Shown one piece after another: positions 33,425 through 42,929 of a stretch of 64,000 bases of DNA. This stretch comes from Cherax quadricarinatus (lineage: Eukaryota > Arthropoda > Malacostraca > Decapoda > Parastacidae), in assembly GCF_038502225.1 (NCBI RefSeq), contig NC_091355.1:16632381-16696380 (forward strand), given 5' to 3'. The notes beneath the pieces were generated by a model that saw only the letters and a program-made list of their open reading frames with translations, was not told where the DNA came from and did no database searches. The translations under genes were made by a program, and so were the position numbers. How positions within the stretch are numbered: the stretch's first letter is position 1; each line of letters starts with the position of its first letter.

Positions 33425-34627
33425 CTATCATTTTGTTGCTAATTCTATTACTTATTTTATGGCCCGTGTAAGAAAAAAAGCGAGTCGAACTGAACGAGGA
33501 AGTGTGTAACTTGTGCTTCCGGGATCAGTTCATTATTTAATCTCGAGTCATTGGCATAATTTGTCTATGACACAAGACTGGGGAAAAACAACGTATAAAG
33601 CAAATTATTTGAGTATTCATAGTTATCTAAATTGGTTGGCACTGTGATTGGACATATAAAGGATTAATTTCAATGTTGGTAATTGCAAAGTAATGCATTT
33701 TGGATATAATCATGTCAAACATGAGTACTATATGTCTGTCAATATTTTAACAAAAACAAGAGAATAAAAGTTTTTTTGCAGTAATCATAAACAAGACTTT
33801 AAACGAACCAAACAATGTTTATGTTCGAGCATCAAAGCGAACATGATACAAGGCTTCATAACTAGAAAATTTGCAAACAAAATACGTGAAACGTATTAAG
33901 TTTCCATAATGCACTTGTTACACCTCATTTAGGAAGTACTTATTTTTTTGTCTCTCAGGGACTGGAGACTACGAGGAGATATCATTCAAATCTTTGAGAC
34001 ACTGAATGAATGTGATAGACTTGAACATGAACGATTTGAAGTGCAAGATGAATCAGCTCCAGACAATGGAATGAAACTTCGTAGCGAGTGATGTAACATG
34101 AACGTGGGTGCATTTTTTTCGGGGGGGGGGGGACAGAATTAAAGCAAAAACAACTACGAAGACATTATAGACATGTAAGACCAACTGGACATGCACTTTG
34201 CAAACATCAGATTGAAATGGATATTATGTGAAGACAAAGTATAATCAAAGGACTCCTGATATTAGTTCATTAACATCAGGACTAACGATAAACAATGCGA
34301 CACATGAGTTAATAACAGTAGTGGTAAAAGTGGAGGTAGAGGTGTTAGTCTTAGTAGTGGTGGTGTTAGTAGTGGTCACCGGTATCCCGGTGTTTACTCT
34401 GAAGTTGCTTGGTATATCCAGTTCATGTTCACCTAAACCCCGGTATCCAGAAATGGAACTAATTACGTATAACTAGAAGCAAGCTACTGATAGACACAGT
34501 TCTGTGGGTAGCAGTGGAGCAATAGTAGTAGTTGCTGAAGGAACAGTACACTACAGAACAAGTGGTTTGTAGTTCATGCCTTCCATCCACTGCTACTTTT
34601 CCTGTAAATTTCCTACCATTATTTTTC
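33425..34627. other. Unassigned stretch
   Basis: There is a 12-base G run at 34121-34132 and a GTA/GTG triplet-rich piece at about 34315-34380. No gene recognised. Confidence 0.5.
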
Positions 34628-35092
34628 ATAAATTAGACACATGTGCAACACTTGCGTATCTTTAATGAGGAAGCGTTTCGCCGCACAGTGGCTTCATCAG
34701 TCCATACAAAGGAGAGTGATGAAGAACAGGAGGAGTTTTGAGGTAATCAGTCCATCAGTCTTGAAAAGAATACAGCATATGTGCGAAGTAGCTTATATAC
34801 TGCAGGCAGGAGTCGTAGGTGGTGTCACATTTGATCAATGTGGAAGTAGGTCATGCCTAAAGGTTTAGGCAAGTGAAGAATCCCTAAGTGAAGAATGTGA
34901 CACCACCTATGACTGCTGCACCTCTCCTGCCTACAGTACATAAGCCACTTCGCACATATGCTGTATTCTTTTCAAGACTGAGGGACTGATTACCTCAAAA
35001 CTACTCTCCTTTGTATGGACTGATGAAGCCACTGTGTGGTGAAAAGTTTCCTCAATAAAGATACCCAAGTGTTGCACATGTGTCTAATTTAT
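34628..35092. repeat. 465-bp foldback element, GAAACG family
   Basis: It runs from ATAAATTAGACACATGTGCA to TGCACATGTGTCTAATTTAT. Left: GGAAGCGTTTCGCCGCACAG and TGGCTTCATCAGTCC. Right: GGACTGATGAAGCCACTGTG then TGGTGAAAAGTTTCCTCAAT. Inner arms share ACTACTCTCCTTTGTATGGA, GCATATGTGCGAAGTAGC and GTGACACCACCTA blocks. The central 90 bases are unpaired. Confidence 0.92.
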
Positions 35093-35182
35093 CAATTTTT
35101 AGGTTCTCTGAGCCACTCATTTACATTATTTTTCAGTATGGTATGGTATCTTCTTCAAATTTTTCAATGTAGCTTGTGCCTG

Positions 35183-36194
35183 TGTGAGGAAAAGTTCTAT
35201 ATAGAAGTATGGAAATTATTTATGTATGGTGATGGCTGTTTGTTGGCAGACTGTTAGTTAAGGCGCGTGGAGTGTCTAGTTCCCGCTTCCTCCTCCATCC
35301 CCTCTTTTCACCCGGTGGGAGGTGACGTGTGCATCTCCAACCAGTGGAGAATTCACTTGACTAGCTGCTTCCATCAAACCTGTAAGTATGCGTTCCACTC
35401 CGGTACTATTTATTTTATTTCTTTGTCTTAAGAGCTTCCCTCTTATTTAGGGCTGTACACTGGTTTATTTCTGCCTTGCTTTAAATTTAACGTCACCTTT
35501 TAATCCTCACCATTTTTTTAAAAGCTGTACGCCCATCGTGAGTGATTTAGCGAGCAGGTCGTAACTATATTCATTTCCTATTTGTAGCCTTGAATTGTCG
35601 GCGTGGGTCATCTGACACGGACGAGATGAAGATAAGGACAGCAGGGATCTGGCAAAGATCTAGTGAGCTAACCGCACATACCTACGATCCAACCGCCCCC
35701 TTTCACACGTAACCGATCACCTAGCCAGCTACACACCCAGCGTAACTACGTGTCTTATGGGGCTACTCAACACTGGTGGTAAGACTGGCTATGCAACATT
35801 TTCAGCACTGTGGTGATCAGAGGATAAGTTCACCTTGGAAGAATTGTATTGTGGAAACCGTCTGCTGTCAAGAACAGTAGCAACGACACCCTTTCCCCCT
35901 TTTTTCAACAACGGCTTGAGTTTCTATACTGCGCGGCGTCAACAACGACGACACGCCCTGCTACAACTACATCTGTACAAATTAGATTTAAATTCAAGTC
36001 TCATTTTTTATATTTCACTTTTCTTTAAAATAGGATTAATTCTCATATTTAATTGTCTTACATTTATGCTTGAAATCATGTAATAGAAATGTTTATCGAC
36101 TCACATTATGCTTTCCGTCATTTATTTACATAAGGAGGAGCCAGCGTTTTCAGTTCCTTACTTAGGAGCTGACAGGGCTGAGTAAGCCTTCACA
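35183..36194 (+). mobile_element. Solo LTR, family 1 copy A
   Basis: It begins TGTGAGGAAAAGTTC and ends GAGTAAGCCTTCACA, a TG...CA LTR. It is flanked by an exact 5-bp duplication, GCCTG, at 35178-35182 and 36195-36199. Blocks shared with 39361-40089 include the start, TCCCGCT.TCTCC, CAACGGCT, TTTCTA and GGAGGAGCCAGC through GGGCTGAGTAAGCCTTCACA. No internal LTR-retrotransposon coding region is adjacent, which implies LTR-LTR recombination left a solo copy. Its middle is about 280 bases longer than that of copy B. The 5-bp duplication fits Ty3/gypsy or BEL types, not assignable further. Confidence 0.8.
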
Positions 36195-36709
36195 GCCTGG
36201 AGCGTGGGAAGAGAGCCTTATGCTTTACTGTCGTTGCTCCATACATTTAAATATTGTATGACAAGAAAATTGTCCTCAGCAGAGAGCCTCTGCTATCTTT
36301 CTTTTTATGAATTCCAATGGCATTCTATCAATAATTTATTAATATGTTTGATTTGATTCTTTCATTTATCATTCACCTTCTCTTTCATTCCCATTAATTT
36401 TCTATCACTATCGCCCATTCTCACCCATTATCACTCATTATCTTTCTGATTCCCTCTCCTTCTCATTATCTCGCTCTGTCTCTCCCTCCTTCCTTCTCCC
36501 TCGGCCCAGCAGTAAACACAACTTACCCACCACGCTGCCGCTTTCACAACCAACAGACTAACAAGTTTAACAATAAAAAATGAAGGTGTTCGTTGCGCCT
36601 GAGTGTACACAAGACAAATTATGCCCCGCACGCCCACCCGACTTCATTACCGCTTCAGGACAATTAGTTAACGCTCTGAGGGAGGTCTCCAGAGACGGGC
36701 AGCTCGCCT
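36195..36709. other. Unassigned stretch, pyrimidine-rich part
   Basis: 36335-36500 is rich in ATT/CTC/TCT words. A GCCCGCACGCCC patch lies near 36624. No gene seen. Confidence 0.5.
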
Positions 36710-37130
36710 TGCAGCCAGAGGGACCAAGAACACCATTAGCACTAGACGTGGTTCCTTGAGGAAGCAGTAAGAGGAACCAGAAACGCCTCAAGCATCAGAC
36801 CTGGCTCTAAGCGCTAGCAGAAAGGACTAGAAGCACAAAACCTGGATTACTCCTAGGCAATATGAGAAATTAGTGGCATCCCTAGTACAAGACTTGGTTC
36901 CTAGAGCTAGTAATACGAGGAACCAATAACATTTCTAGTACAAGACCTGGCTACTAGAGCTAGCAGTAAGAGGGACCGTGAGCAGCTGAGCTACCAGTAA
37001 GAACCAAAAATATTTCTTTCATGAGTTTTGGCTTCTAATATAGCAATCAGAGGAAATATGAATACAGGTATCACCAGACCTGACTTCTAAAGTACGTTGT
37101 TTGAAGCGAGGACTAGGAACATTTGTAGCT
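36710..37130. repeat. Decayed tandem repeat of about 53 bp
   Basis: Units of the form AGCAGTAAGAGGAACCA, then CAAGACCTGGCT and CTAGAGCT recur at about 36711, 36764, 36817, 36863, 36911, 36964, 36995 and 37044, with deletions in some. Divergence between units is high, so this is an old array. Confidence 0.8.
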
Positions 37131-37589
37131 TAAGAACCGACTCAGTCTTGTGCTAAGTGATTCCAATAACGCCTTTCAAACAGTATCTAACTCCTACGGC
37201 AAACATCTAGAAGAGTGGATAAAAAACAGTTATTAGTGATAAGAAAGGGCCAGGAATATCTCCCATGAGTAAAGTGACCAGAATTACCCGTAGATGACTA
37301 GATCGTAGAAAACCCAAAAATACTTGTACCACACGACCTTCGGTCCGCTACCTGTTGAATAAGGCCTCTAGTACACTACCTGTTGCATAAGATCTCTAAT
37401 ACACTACCTGTACCCCGAGACCTGCTCTTTAGAGTCACAGAACTTTCTACTATATTGCAAACTCAGGCTCTAGTGCGAGATTAAATCTGGTATGAGTGAG
37501 AGCAGATTTTTCAGTGAGCAGGCAATTGGAGCGACAAGAGTTTTTAGTATGCCAAAGAAAAGGAAAAGTGGGGTGTGGTTGAGAGGGGG
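37131..37589. other. Unassigned stretch
   Basis: CACTACCTGTTGCATAAG/GAATAAGG words repeat near 37340-37400, possibly an outlier of the previous array. Otherwise nothing. Confidence 0.4.
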
Positions 37590-37870
37590 GGGTCAGGGGA
37601 AGGGAAGATACCGTGTGTGATTAGTTTCGGGAGGGGAAGGGGATAGGAGGGATAGCTGTATGATTAGCTGGTGGGGTCTCGAAGAGGAGAGTGGTAGTGG
37701 TGCTGGGGAGTCAGGTGTGGGGATGTGTTATTAGTTGGAGGTACGAGGGAGGGAGGGGATCGGTGTGTGATTAGTTGATGGATCAAGGCGAGGGGAGGGT
37801 GGGGTGTGCTGTTGGAGCTTCTAGGATGAAGTTGAGGAGTGTTATTAAGTTGGAGAACAGGGGAGAGGGA
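37590..37870. repeat. G-rich degenerate tandem repeat
   Basis: A phrase like GTGTGATTAGTT followed by GGGAGGGGAAGGGGA or GAGGGAGGGAGGGGA recurs at roughly 55-65 bp spacing about five times. Several places have four or more close G runs on one strand, which could fold as G-quadruplexes. Confidence 0.7.
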
Positions 37871-38155
37871 ATAATCTTGGTTCAGTGAATTCACCATGAA
37901 TTCTCCGTAATTCAGGATATATATAGCACCTTCCGTTAAAATAATGAATAGCAAATACTACAAAACTAGTTACTATATACTTAAAATATCTAGGTCTTTA
38001 TTCCAGAAAAGAAAAATATTTGTGGGTACATCAGGTCCTGAAAGACACTAAATTCCAAAGCTAAAACATTGGTTCTTGAGATCAACAAGATGTTAAACTA
38101 GGAGTGTTTAGGTCAATGGGCGATCCAGTATTCCATAAGCACAGTTACTTAGCTC

Positions 38156-38156
38156 A

Positions 38157-38214
<58 letters not shown>
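38156..38214. repeat. (CT)n(AT)n compound microsatellite
   Basis: CT to about 38180, then AT to about 38213. Confidence 0.95.
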
Positions 38215-38217
<3 letters not shown>

Positions 38218-38994
38218 AAGGAATAGTGTAGAATGTGACAAATTTCATAAGCATATAAAAATCAGCACTGAAAATCTGATGCCAGTAATAAAAGAAATTC
38301 ACAAATTATATCATGAAAACTAATATTACAATTCCTTCAGTAAGAATGGCAAAAATGGCACCTGAAGAGCCCTAAACTAATTTCAACCTTTCACTATATC
38401 AGCTTTGAATGTATGAAGTCAATCAAAAGATGTATTGTCCATTTTTTTCATAGAAGCCAGTATCCGAAAATACACCAGCGCTAGGTTCGGTGCTACATAG
38501 GAACTTCATTCTCAAGTTACTGGTGATGAAGTTTTGAAGGTATATACAGACTCCATTAAAAATAATGCCACAATTTTCCAGTCTTTTCAATAAAACTGGT
38601 TAACACCTATAGAGATCAAAATAAATCCATTCCTTTCTACATTAGATACAAACATTTAAGGACTGAAGCAGAGCTCAAAAGACATTCTTCAGTTATTACA
38701 TGCGAAATAACTAATTAAAATAAAATTTTGCATTACCATAAGTTATTGTAATGATCTTCCATAAGATCAGCTATACAAGATTAAACACTCAGAAGAGGCA
38801 TGCTTAATATAATAATAATAGTAATAAATAAAATAATAAGAATAATAATAATTTAAAAAAAAAAAAAAAAGATTCACCGATGTGTAATACACTTGTGTTT
38901 AAAGTTTGAAGGCTGTCACTAGAGGCTTTCTCAAAATATCACACAAAATCCAAAATCGGGAATGTTCTCTATAAAATTAGTCAGAAAAGAACAG
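38215..38994. other. Unassigned AT-rich stretch
   Basis: There is an AAT-rich segment at 38805-38870 ending in an A run. No gene recognised. Confidence 0.5.
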
Positions 38995-39175
38995 CTTATT
39001 ACTCGAGTCTGGAACAGGTTCTTACAACAAACTGACATCAACGAACTGAAATCAGTTGACCAAATGAAATCGCTGGCCCATAGAGGGGCTTCAACTTCAC
39101 CCTGTTCCCTATTTGTATGTGTCATAACAATGAAAAGGCTTTCAAATGAGCTGATGTAGGTAACAGATCTTATCT
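38995..39175 (+). pseudogene. Jockey-like ORF2 C-terminus and 3' UTR fragment
   Basis: It encodes TRVWNRFLQQTDINELKSVD and QMKSLAHRGAS, equivalent to the last 45 residues of the copy at 3557-5329 (TRVWNTFVQHNDVNEIKSVD). It then carries TGCTTTCAAATGAGCTGATG-like 3' UTR up to AGATCTTATCTTG. Both ends are truncated and there is no poly(A). A base loss before GCTTCAACTTCACCCTGTTC shifts the frame. Confidence 0.85.
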
Positions 39176-39184
39176 TGTAATTCA

Positions 39185-39260
39185 CCAAAGTTGAAAATTT
39201 GAACCAAATCGGATGAGGCATTCTCAAGTTATACATATGCTTGTGTGTAGAAAACATTCT
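39185..39260 (+). repeat. Short dispersed repeat related to 55995-56080 inverted
   Basis: TTGAAAATTTGAACCAAATC then GGATGAGGCATTCTCAAGTT match the reverse complement of the stretch near 56008-56048 at most positions. Confidence 0.55.
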
Positions 39261-39360
39261 ACCTGAGTATATGTACTGGCTTTGGAATGAAGCTGGGCGA
39301 ATGTGTGACATTTAAGGGCCCATAGGAATAGCATAATTAAGTAAGTGATTGGTTAAGTGT

Positions 39361-40089
39361 TGTGAGGGAAAAGTTCAACAGATAGGAGTAGCGAGCGAGT
39401 ATATGGTAACGATAGTTTGATTGCCGACTGCTTGTTAAGGTAGGGTAAGTCTAGCTCCCGCTATCTCCCCCCCCTTTTTCCCCCACCTCGAAAGGTGACA
39501 TGTGGGGCTCCGGCCAAACAGTAATCACTCGACTCACAGCTCCCAGCACAACTCTTGGAATGACAGATCGGGTCACCTGCCAACCAACGAGAAGTGTTGA
39601 AGGAAAATGACTTTTTCAAAAGTCCGGAAACGTCACATGTTGGATCTACCTACCTGATTAACTGTAGGCGAAAGCAGACCATAACCCCTCGTCTTGGTAG
39701 TGGTAAAGAATCTGCTTTCCTGTTTTCCTGTCATCTGGACTGACTATTCAAGGCTATAGACTGTGAAGAACTAGCCGTTGGGTTGTCACCAACACCTGTG
39801 ACCCCTTCCCCACATCATCAGCAACGGCTACGATTTCTACAAGACTGTGTCAACCTCCACCAGACACCCCATTATAACTGTACATAGCGTTGAATTCAAA
39901 CGTCATTTTTTCATTTCATTTTTCTTTCAAATGGGATGCACCTTCATGTTTCACTGTTTTATTTTTGCATTAATAATAAAGTGTTTATCTTTGTGAATTA
40001 TTTATTTTTCTATTCATTAATTTTCCTGAGGAGGAGCCAGCCTTGGTAATACTGTCTGAAGTTGTTACAGGGCTGAGTAAGCCTTCACA
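39361..40089 (+). mobile_element. Solo LTR, family 1 copy B
   Basis: It starts TGTGAGGGAAAAGTTC and ends GAGTAAGCCTTCACA. The left flank is AGTGT; the right flank reads GTGT directly after the terminal A, so a 5-bp AGTGT duplication fits if one A of an AA pair was lost. An AATAAAG at about 39980 could be the LTR poly(A) signal. It is shorter than copy A and diverged in the middle, but the last 60 bases are strongly conserved. Confidence 0.75.
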
Positions 40090-40224
40090 GTGTCTTGTTA
40101 ATGAAAATGGATACTAGACGTATTATGCAAATATTCTAAATTTGATACCGACAGATGAGATGTAAAAGGTAAATACATATATACATACTGTATAAGTGGA
40201 AGATAGGTATTAATAAAGGGGATA

Positions 40225-40597
40225 TTAACAAGGTCTTGAGGATATCTCTCCAAGAGAGAACCCGCAGTAATAGATTTAAATTAGATAAGTTTAGATTTAG
40301 AAAGGACATAGGAAAGTATTGGTTTGGAAATAGGGTAGTTGATGAGTGGAACAGTCTACCTAGTTGGGTTATTGAGGCTAGGACCTTGGGTAGTTTCAAA
40401 TTTAGGTTGGATAAGTACACGAGTGGGAGGGGTTGGATTTGAGAGGGACTTGCATATCAGAGCTTATTTCTTGGGTGGCATTGAAAATTGGGTTTGTCAA
40501 ATGCTTGTTAGTGGGATGAATTGTAAAGGACCTGCCTAGTATGGGCCAACAGGCCTGCTGCAGTGTTCCTCCTTTCTTATGTTCTTATGTTCTTATA
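40225..40597 (+). pseudogene. LINE ORF2 C-terminus with (ATGTTCTT)n tail
   Basis: It reads SLQERTRSNRFKLDKFRFRK, then YWFGNRVVDEWNSLPSWVIE and SFKFRLDKY: the R..F..R.V..WNSLP..V..A...FK..LD ending of LINE ORF2. Then come a short 3' UTR with CCTGCCTAGTATGGGCCAAC and GGCCTGCTGCAGTGTTCC, and an 8-bp tail repeat, TTCTTATG, three times at 40574-40596. An 8-bp tail repeat instead of poly(A) is typical of CR1/L2-type elements. Confidence 0.85.
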
Positions 40598-40715
40598 TCC
40601 AGATGTGCTCTTGTTAACCCCCCTTTGGGTCCCAACCCGTAGGTTTTCACTGGTAACCAAATGTTACTGCAGTCCCATCCACAGGATGGATGTGCGGTGT
40701 AATACAAAATATAAA
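40597..40715 (+). repeat. Dispersed repeat, paralogue of 63873-63995
   Basis: ATCCAGATGTGCTCTTGTTA, ACC.CCTTTGGG and CACAGGATGGATGTG blocks match the segment at the end of the window in the same order. It abuts the LINE tail exactly, so the LINE may have inserted at its edge. Confidence 0.5.
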
Positions 40716-41128
40716 TTTCTGCAATAAAATCACATCTGAACTCTTAGAGAAATAAAAAGCATGTCAAAAAGCAAGTTTTCAGTATCTCATTTACTTTTCT
40801 CAGTTATATTCAGTTTCAAATTCACTGCATTCCTAAACGAAAAATTTCTATGTTTTTAAAGAAATTTTAATTTACTTTGCATAACTCACATGAGCTAGCA
40901 AACACAGCAGCTGAAATATCGAAGATGCACTAGAATTTTTAAAGTTGAAATCTACCCAGTCCAATAACACTCCTAAGTTTCCTCTAAATAATATACATCA
41001 GCAATGAATGTTAGAAATTAACTGGACGATGTATATATAAATTATGGCATGAAAACCAATAACACTATCATTTTTTTTTGTTTAATAAAATGATCAAACT
41101 TTCACCTTCTGAGCTCTGCTCAGACCTT
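40716..41128. other. Unassigned AT-rich stretch
   Basis: No features seen. Confidence 0.5.
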
Positions 41129-41290
41129 CATAAGAACATAAGAACATAAGAATGTAGGAACACTGCAGAAGGCCTACTGGCCCATACGAGGCAGGTCCTT
41201 ATCAAAACGACATCTACCTAAAGCTACTCAAGAAATAACTCCCGTACCCCTTGACACCAATCAAACCCAGCCCCTCCCACTCAATTGTCT
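41129..41290 (-). mobile_element. LINE 3' end with (CATAAGAA)n tail
   Basis: CATAAGAACATAAGAACATA (41129 on) is the inverted tail of the 40225-40597 family. GGAACACTGCAGAAGGCCTA, CTGGCCCATACGAGGCAGGT and CAAACCCAGCCCCTCCCACT follow, matching the inverted 3' UTR and C-terminal coding of that family. It is truncated at about 41290. Confidence 0.85.
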
Positions 41291-41667
41291 ACAAATATTT
41301 AAGTTATACCATAAACTAAGAAAAGATCTTGGACCTCACCTTACGAAAATAAAGCAAATGCTATAGCAATTATGGACAAGGTAGATGACAGGAAAAAATT
41401 ATACATCTTAGGAGACAAGGAAACTCACGCGCCTCTTAAGCATGAACATTGCTTCCCCTAATATACAAAACTGAGGAACATCTTGGAAGAGGCAGGTGAA
41501 CTCTAGGCTCAGTGATATATCGGTAGCTGTATCCTATAGTAATTTTTCTAACAAATTGTCTAGATATTGAAGAATTTGCGAGTTCTCTAGACGTCCCTCT
41601 ATCCCTCTAGTGAATCGGGAAGTTAATCCTGGTCATCAGTTTATGCAGGAATTAACACAGGAAGTGA
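41291..41667. other. Unassigned stretch
   Basis: No gene recognised; it borders a minisatellite. Confidence 0.5.
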
Positions 41668-42212
41668 ATGAATTGTGTCTGATGTGTCGGTCAAGGGTCA
41701 AAATTGTGTCTGATGTGTCGGTCAAGGGTCAAAATTGTGTGTGTGTCGGTCAAGGGTCAAAATTGTGTGTATGTCGGTCAAGGGTCAAAATTGTTTCTGA
41801 TGTGTCGGTCAAGGATCAAAATTGTGTCTGATGTGTCAGTCAATGATCAAAATTGTGTCTGATGTGTCAGTCAAGGATCAAAATTGTCTGATGTGTCAGT
41901 CAAGGATCAAAATTGTGTCTGATGTGTCAGTCAAGGATCAAAATTGTGTCTGATGTGTCAGTCAAGGATCAAAATTGTGTCTGTGTCAGTCAAGGATCAA
42001 AATTGTGTCTGATGTGTCAGTCAAGGATCAAAATTGTGTCTGATGTGTCAGTCAAGGGTCAAAATTGTGTCTGATGTGTCAGTCAAGGGTCAAAATTGTG
42101 TCTCATGTGTCAGTCAAGGGTCAAAATTGTGTCTGATGTGTCAGTCAAGGGTCAAAATTGTGTCTGATGTATCAGTCCAGGGTCAAAACTGTGTCAGTCA
42201 AGGGTCAAAATT
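41668..42212. repeat. 33-bp tandem repeat, about 17 copies
   Basis: The unit is GTGTCTGATGTGTCAGTCAA then GGATCAAAATT. Early units carry TGTCGGTCAAGGGTC, middle ones TGTCAGTCAAGGATC, late ones TGTCAGTCAAGGGTC, so variants are clustered by position. Several units lack TCTGATG. The frames at 41610 and 42034 are translations of the array. Confidence 0.96.
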
Positions 42213-42494
42213 CTCCTAAGAAGCTTTGTAGTTGGTCGCATACGAAATAAATTCAGAAGTGAACAAAAGTCATGGAATTGTAGCTACATTTCCACTACAT
42301 GGATCAAGCCTAATAATCCGTTTTTAAGGACTGAATTACCCCCTACGGGTTTAACGTTTCTCCATAAATATAGCGAAAAAATATCAATGCTGAGACATCT
42401 AGCACTGCTTCATATCATTAAATCATAACATTCAAATATATATATATATACATGTATATATGGAAATAAATGGTATAAAATACCGACATAATGG
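42213..42494. other. Unassigned stretch leading into a foldback
   Basis: The last part contains ATAAATGGTATAAAATACCG and ACATAATGG at about 42468-42494, the outer block of the foldback family. Confidence 0.6.
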
Positions 42495-42661
42495 AAATAT
42501 AAACACAAATGCAGTATAATGTGATCCTTAATTGACTACGTTTCGCCCACACAGTGGGCTTTTTCAACCCAGGTAATTCTGTTTGTGACTTGAAAAAGCC
42601 CACTGTGTGGGCGAAACGTAGTCAATAAAGGATCACATTATACTGCATTTGTGTTTATATT

Positions 42662-42662
<1 letters not shown>
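42495..42662. repeat. Foldback element with 73-bp arms and 22-base loop
   Basis: The arms run from AAATATAAACACAAATGCAG to CTGCATTTGTGTTTATATTT. Each arm has GCCCAC-TGT-GTGGGC followed by GAAACGTAGTCAA and TAAAGGATCACATTATAC; the left arm differs by TTAATTGAC against TTATTGAC. A (TA)n run follows. Confidence 0.95.

Positions 42663-42664
<2 letters not shown>

Positions 42665-42727
<63 letters not shown>
42665..42727. repeat. (TA)n microsatellite
   Basis: A pure TA run next to the foldback, with a shorter ATATAT run on its other side at 42437-42452. Confidence 0.96.
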
Positions 42728-42728
<1 letters not shown>

Positions 42729-42929
42729 CATTTACATATCTAACTTCAGACTTTCCTGCTCTGGTCAAGTACAGTTAGAAAATATCTCTTGCAATTAGCT
42801 GCCGGAGGATCGATCATTCATCACACTTTGTTCAGAATGACCCTGTCATGATTAGGGTTTCACAAAAATACTTTACTGTATATTCTTTATTTTCAGCACC
42901 GACACGCATATGAAGTGTTAACCTGCTTC

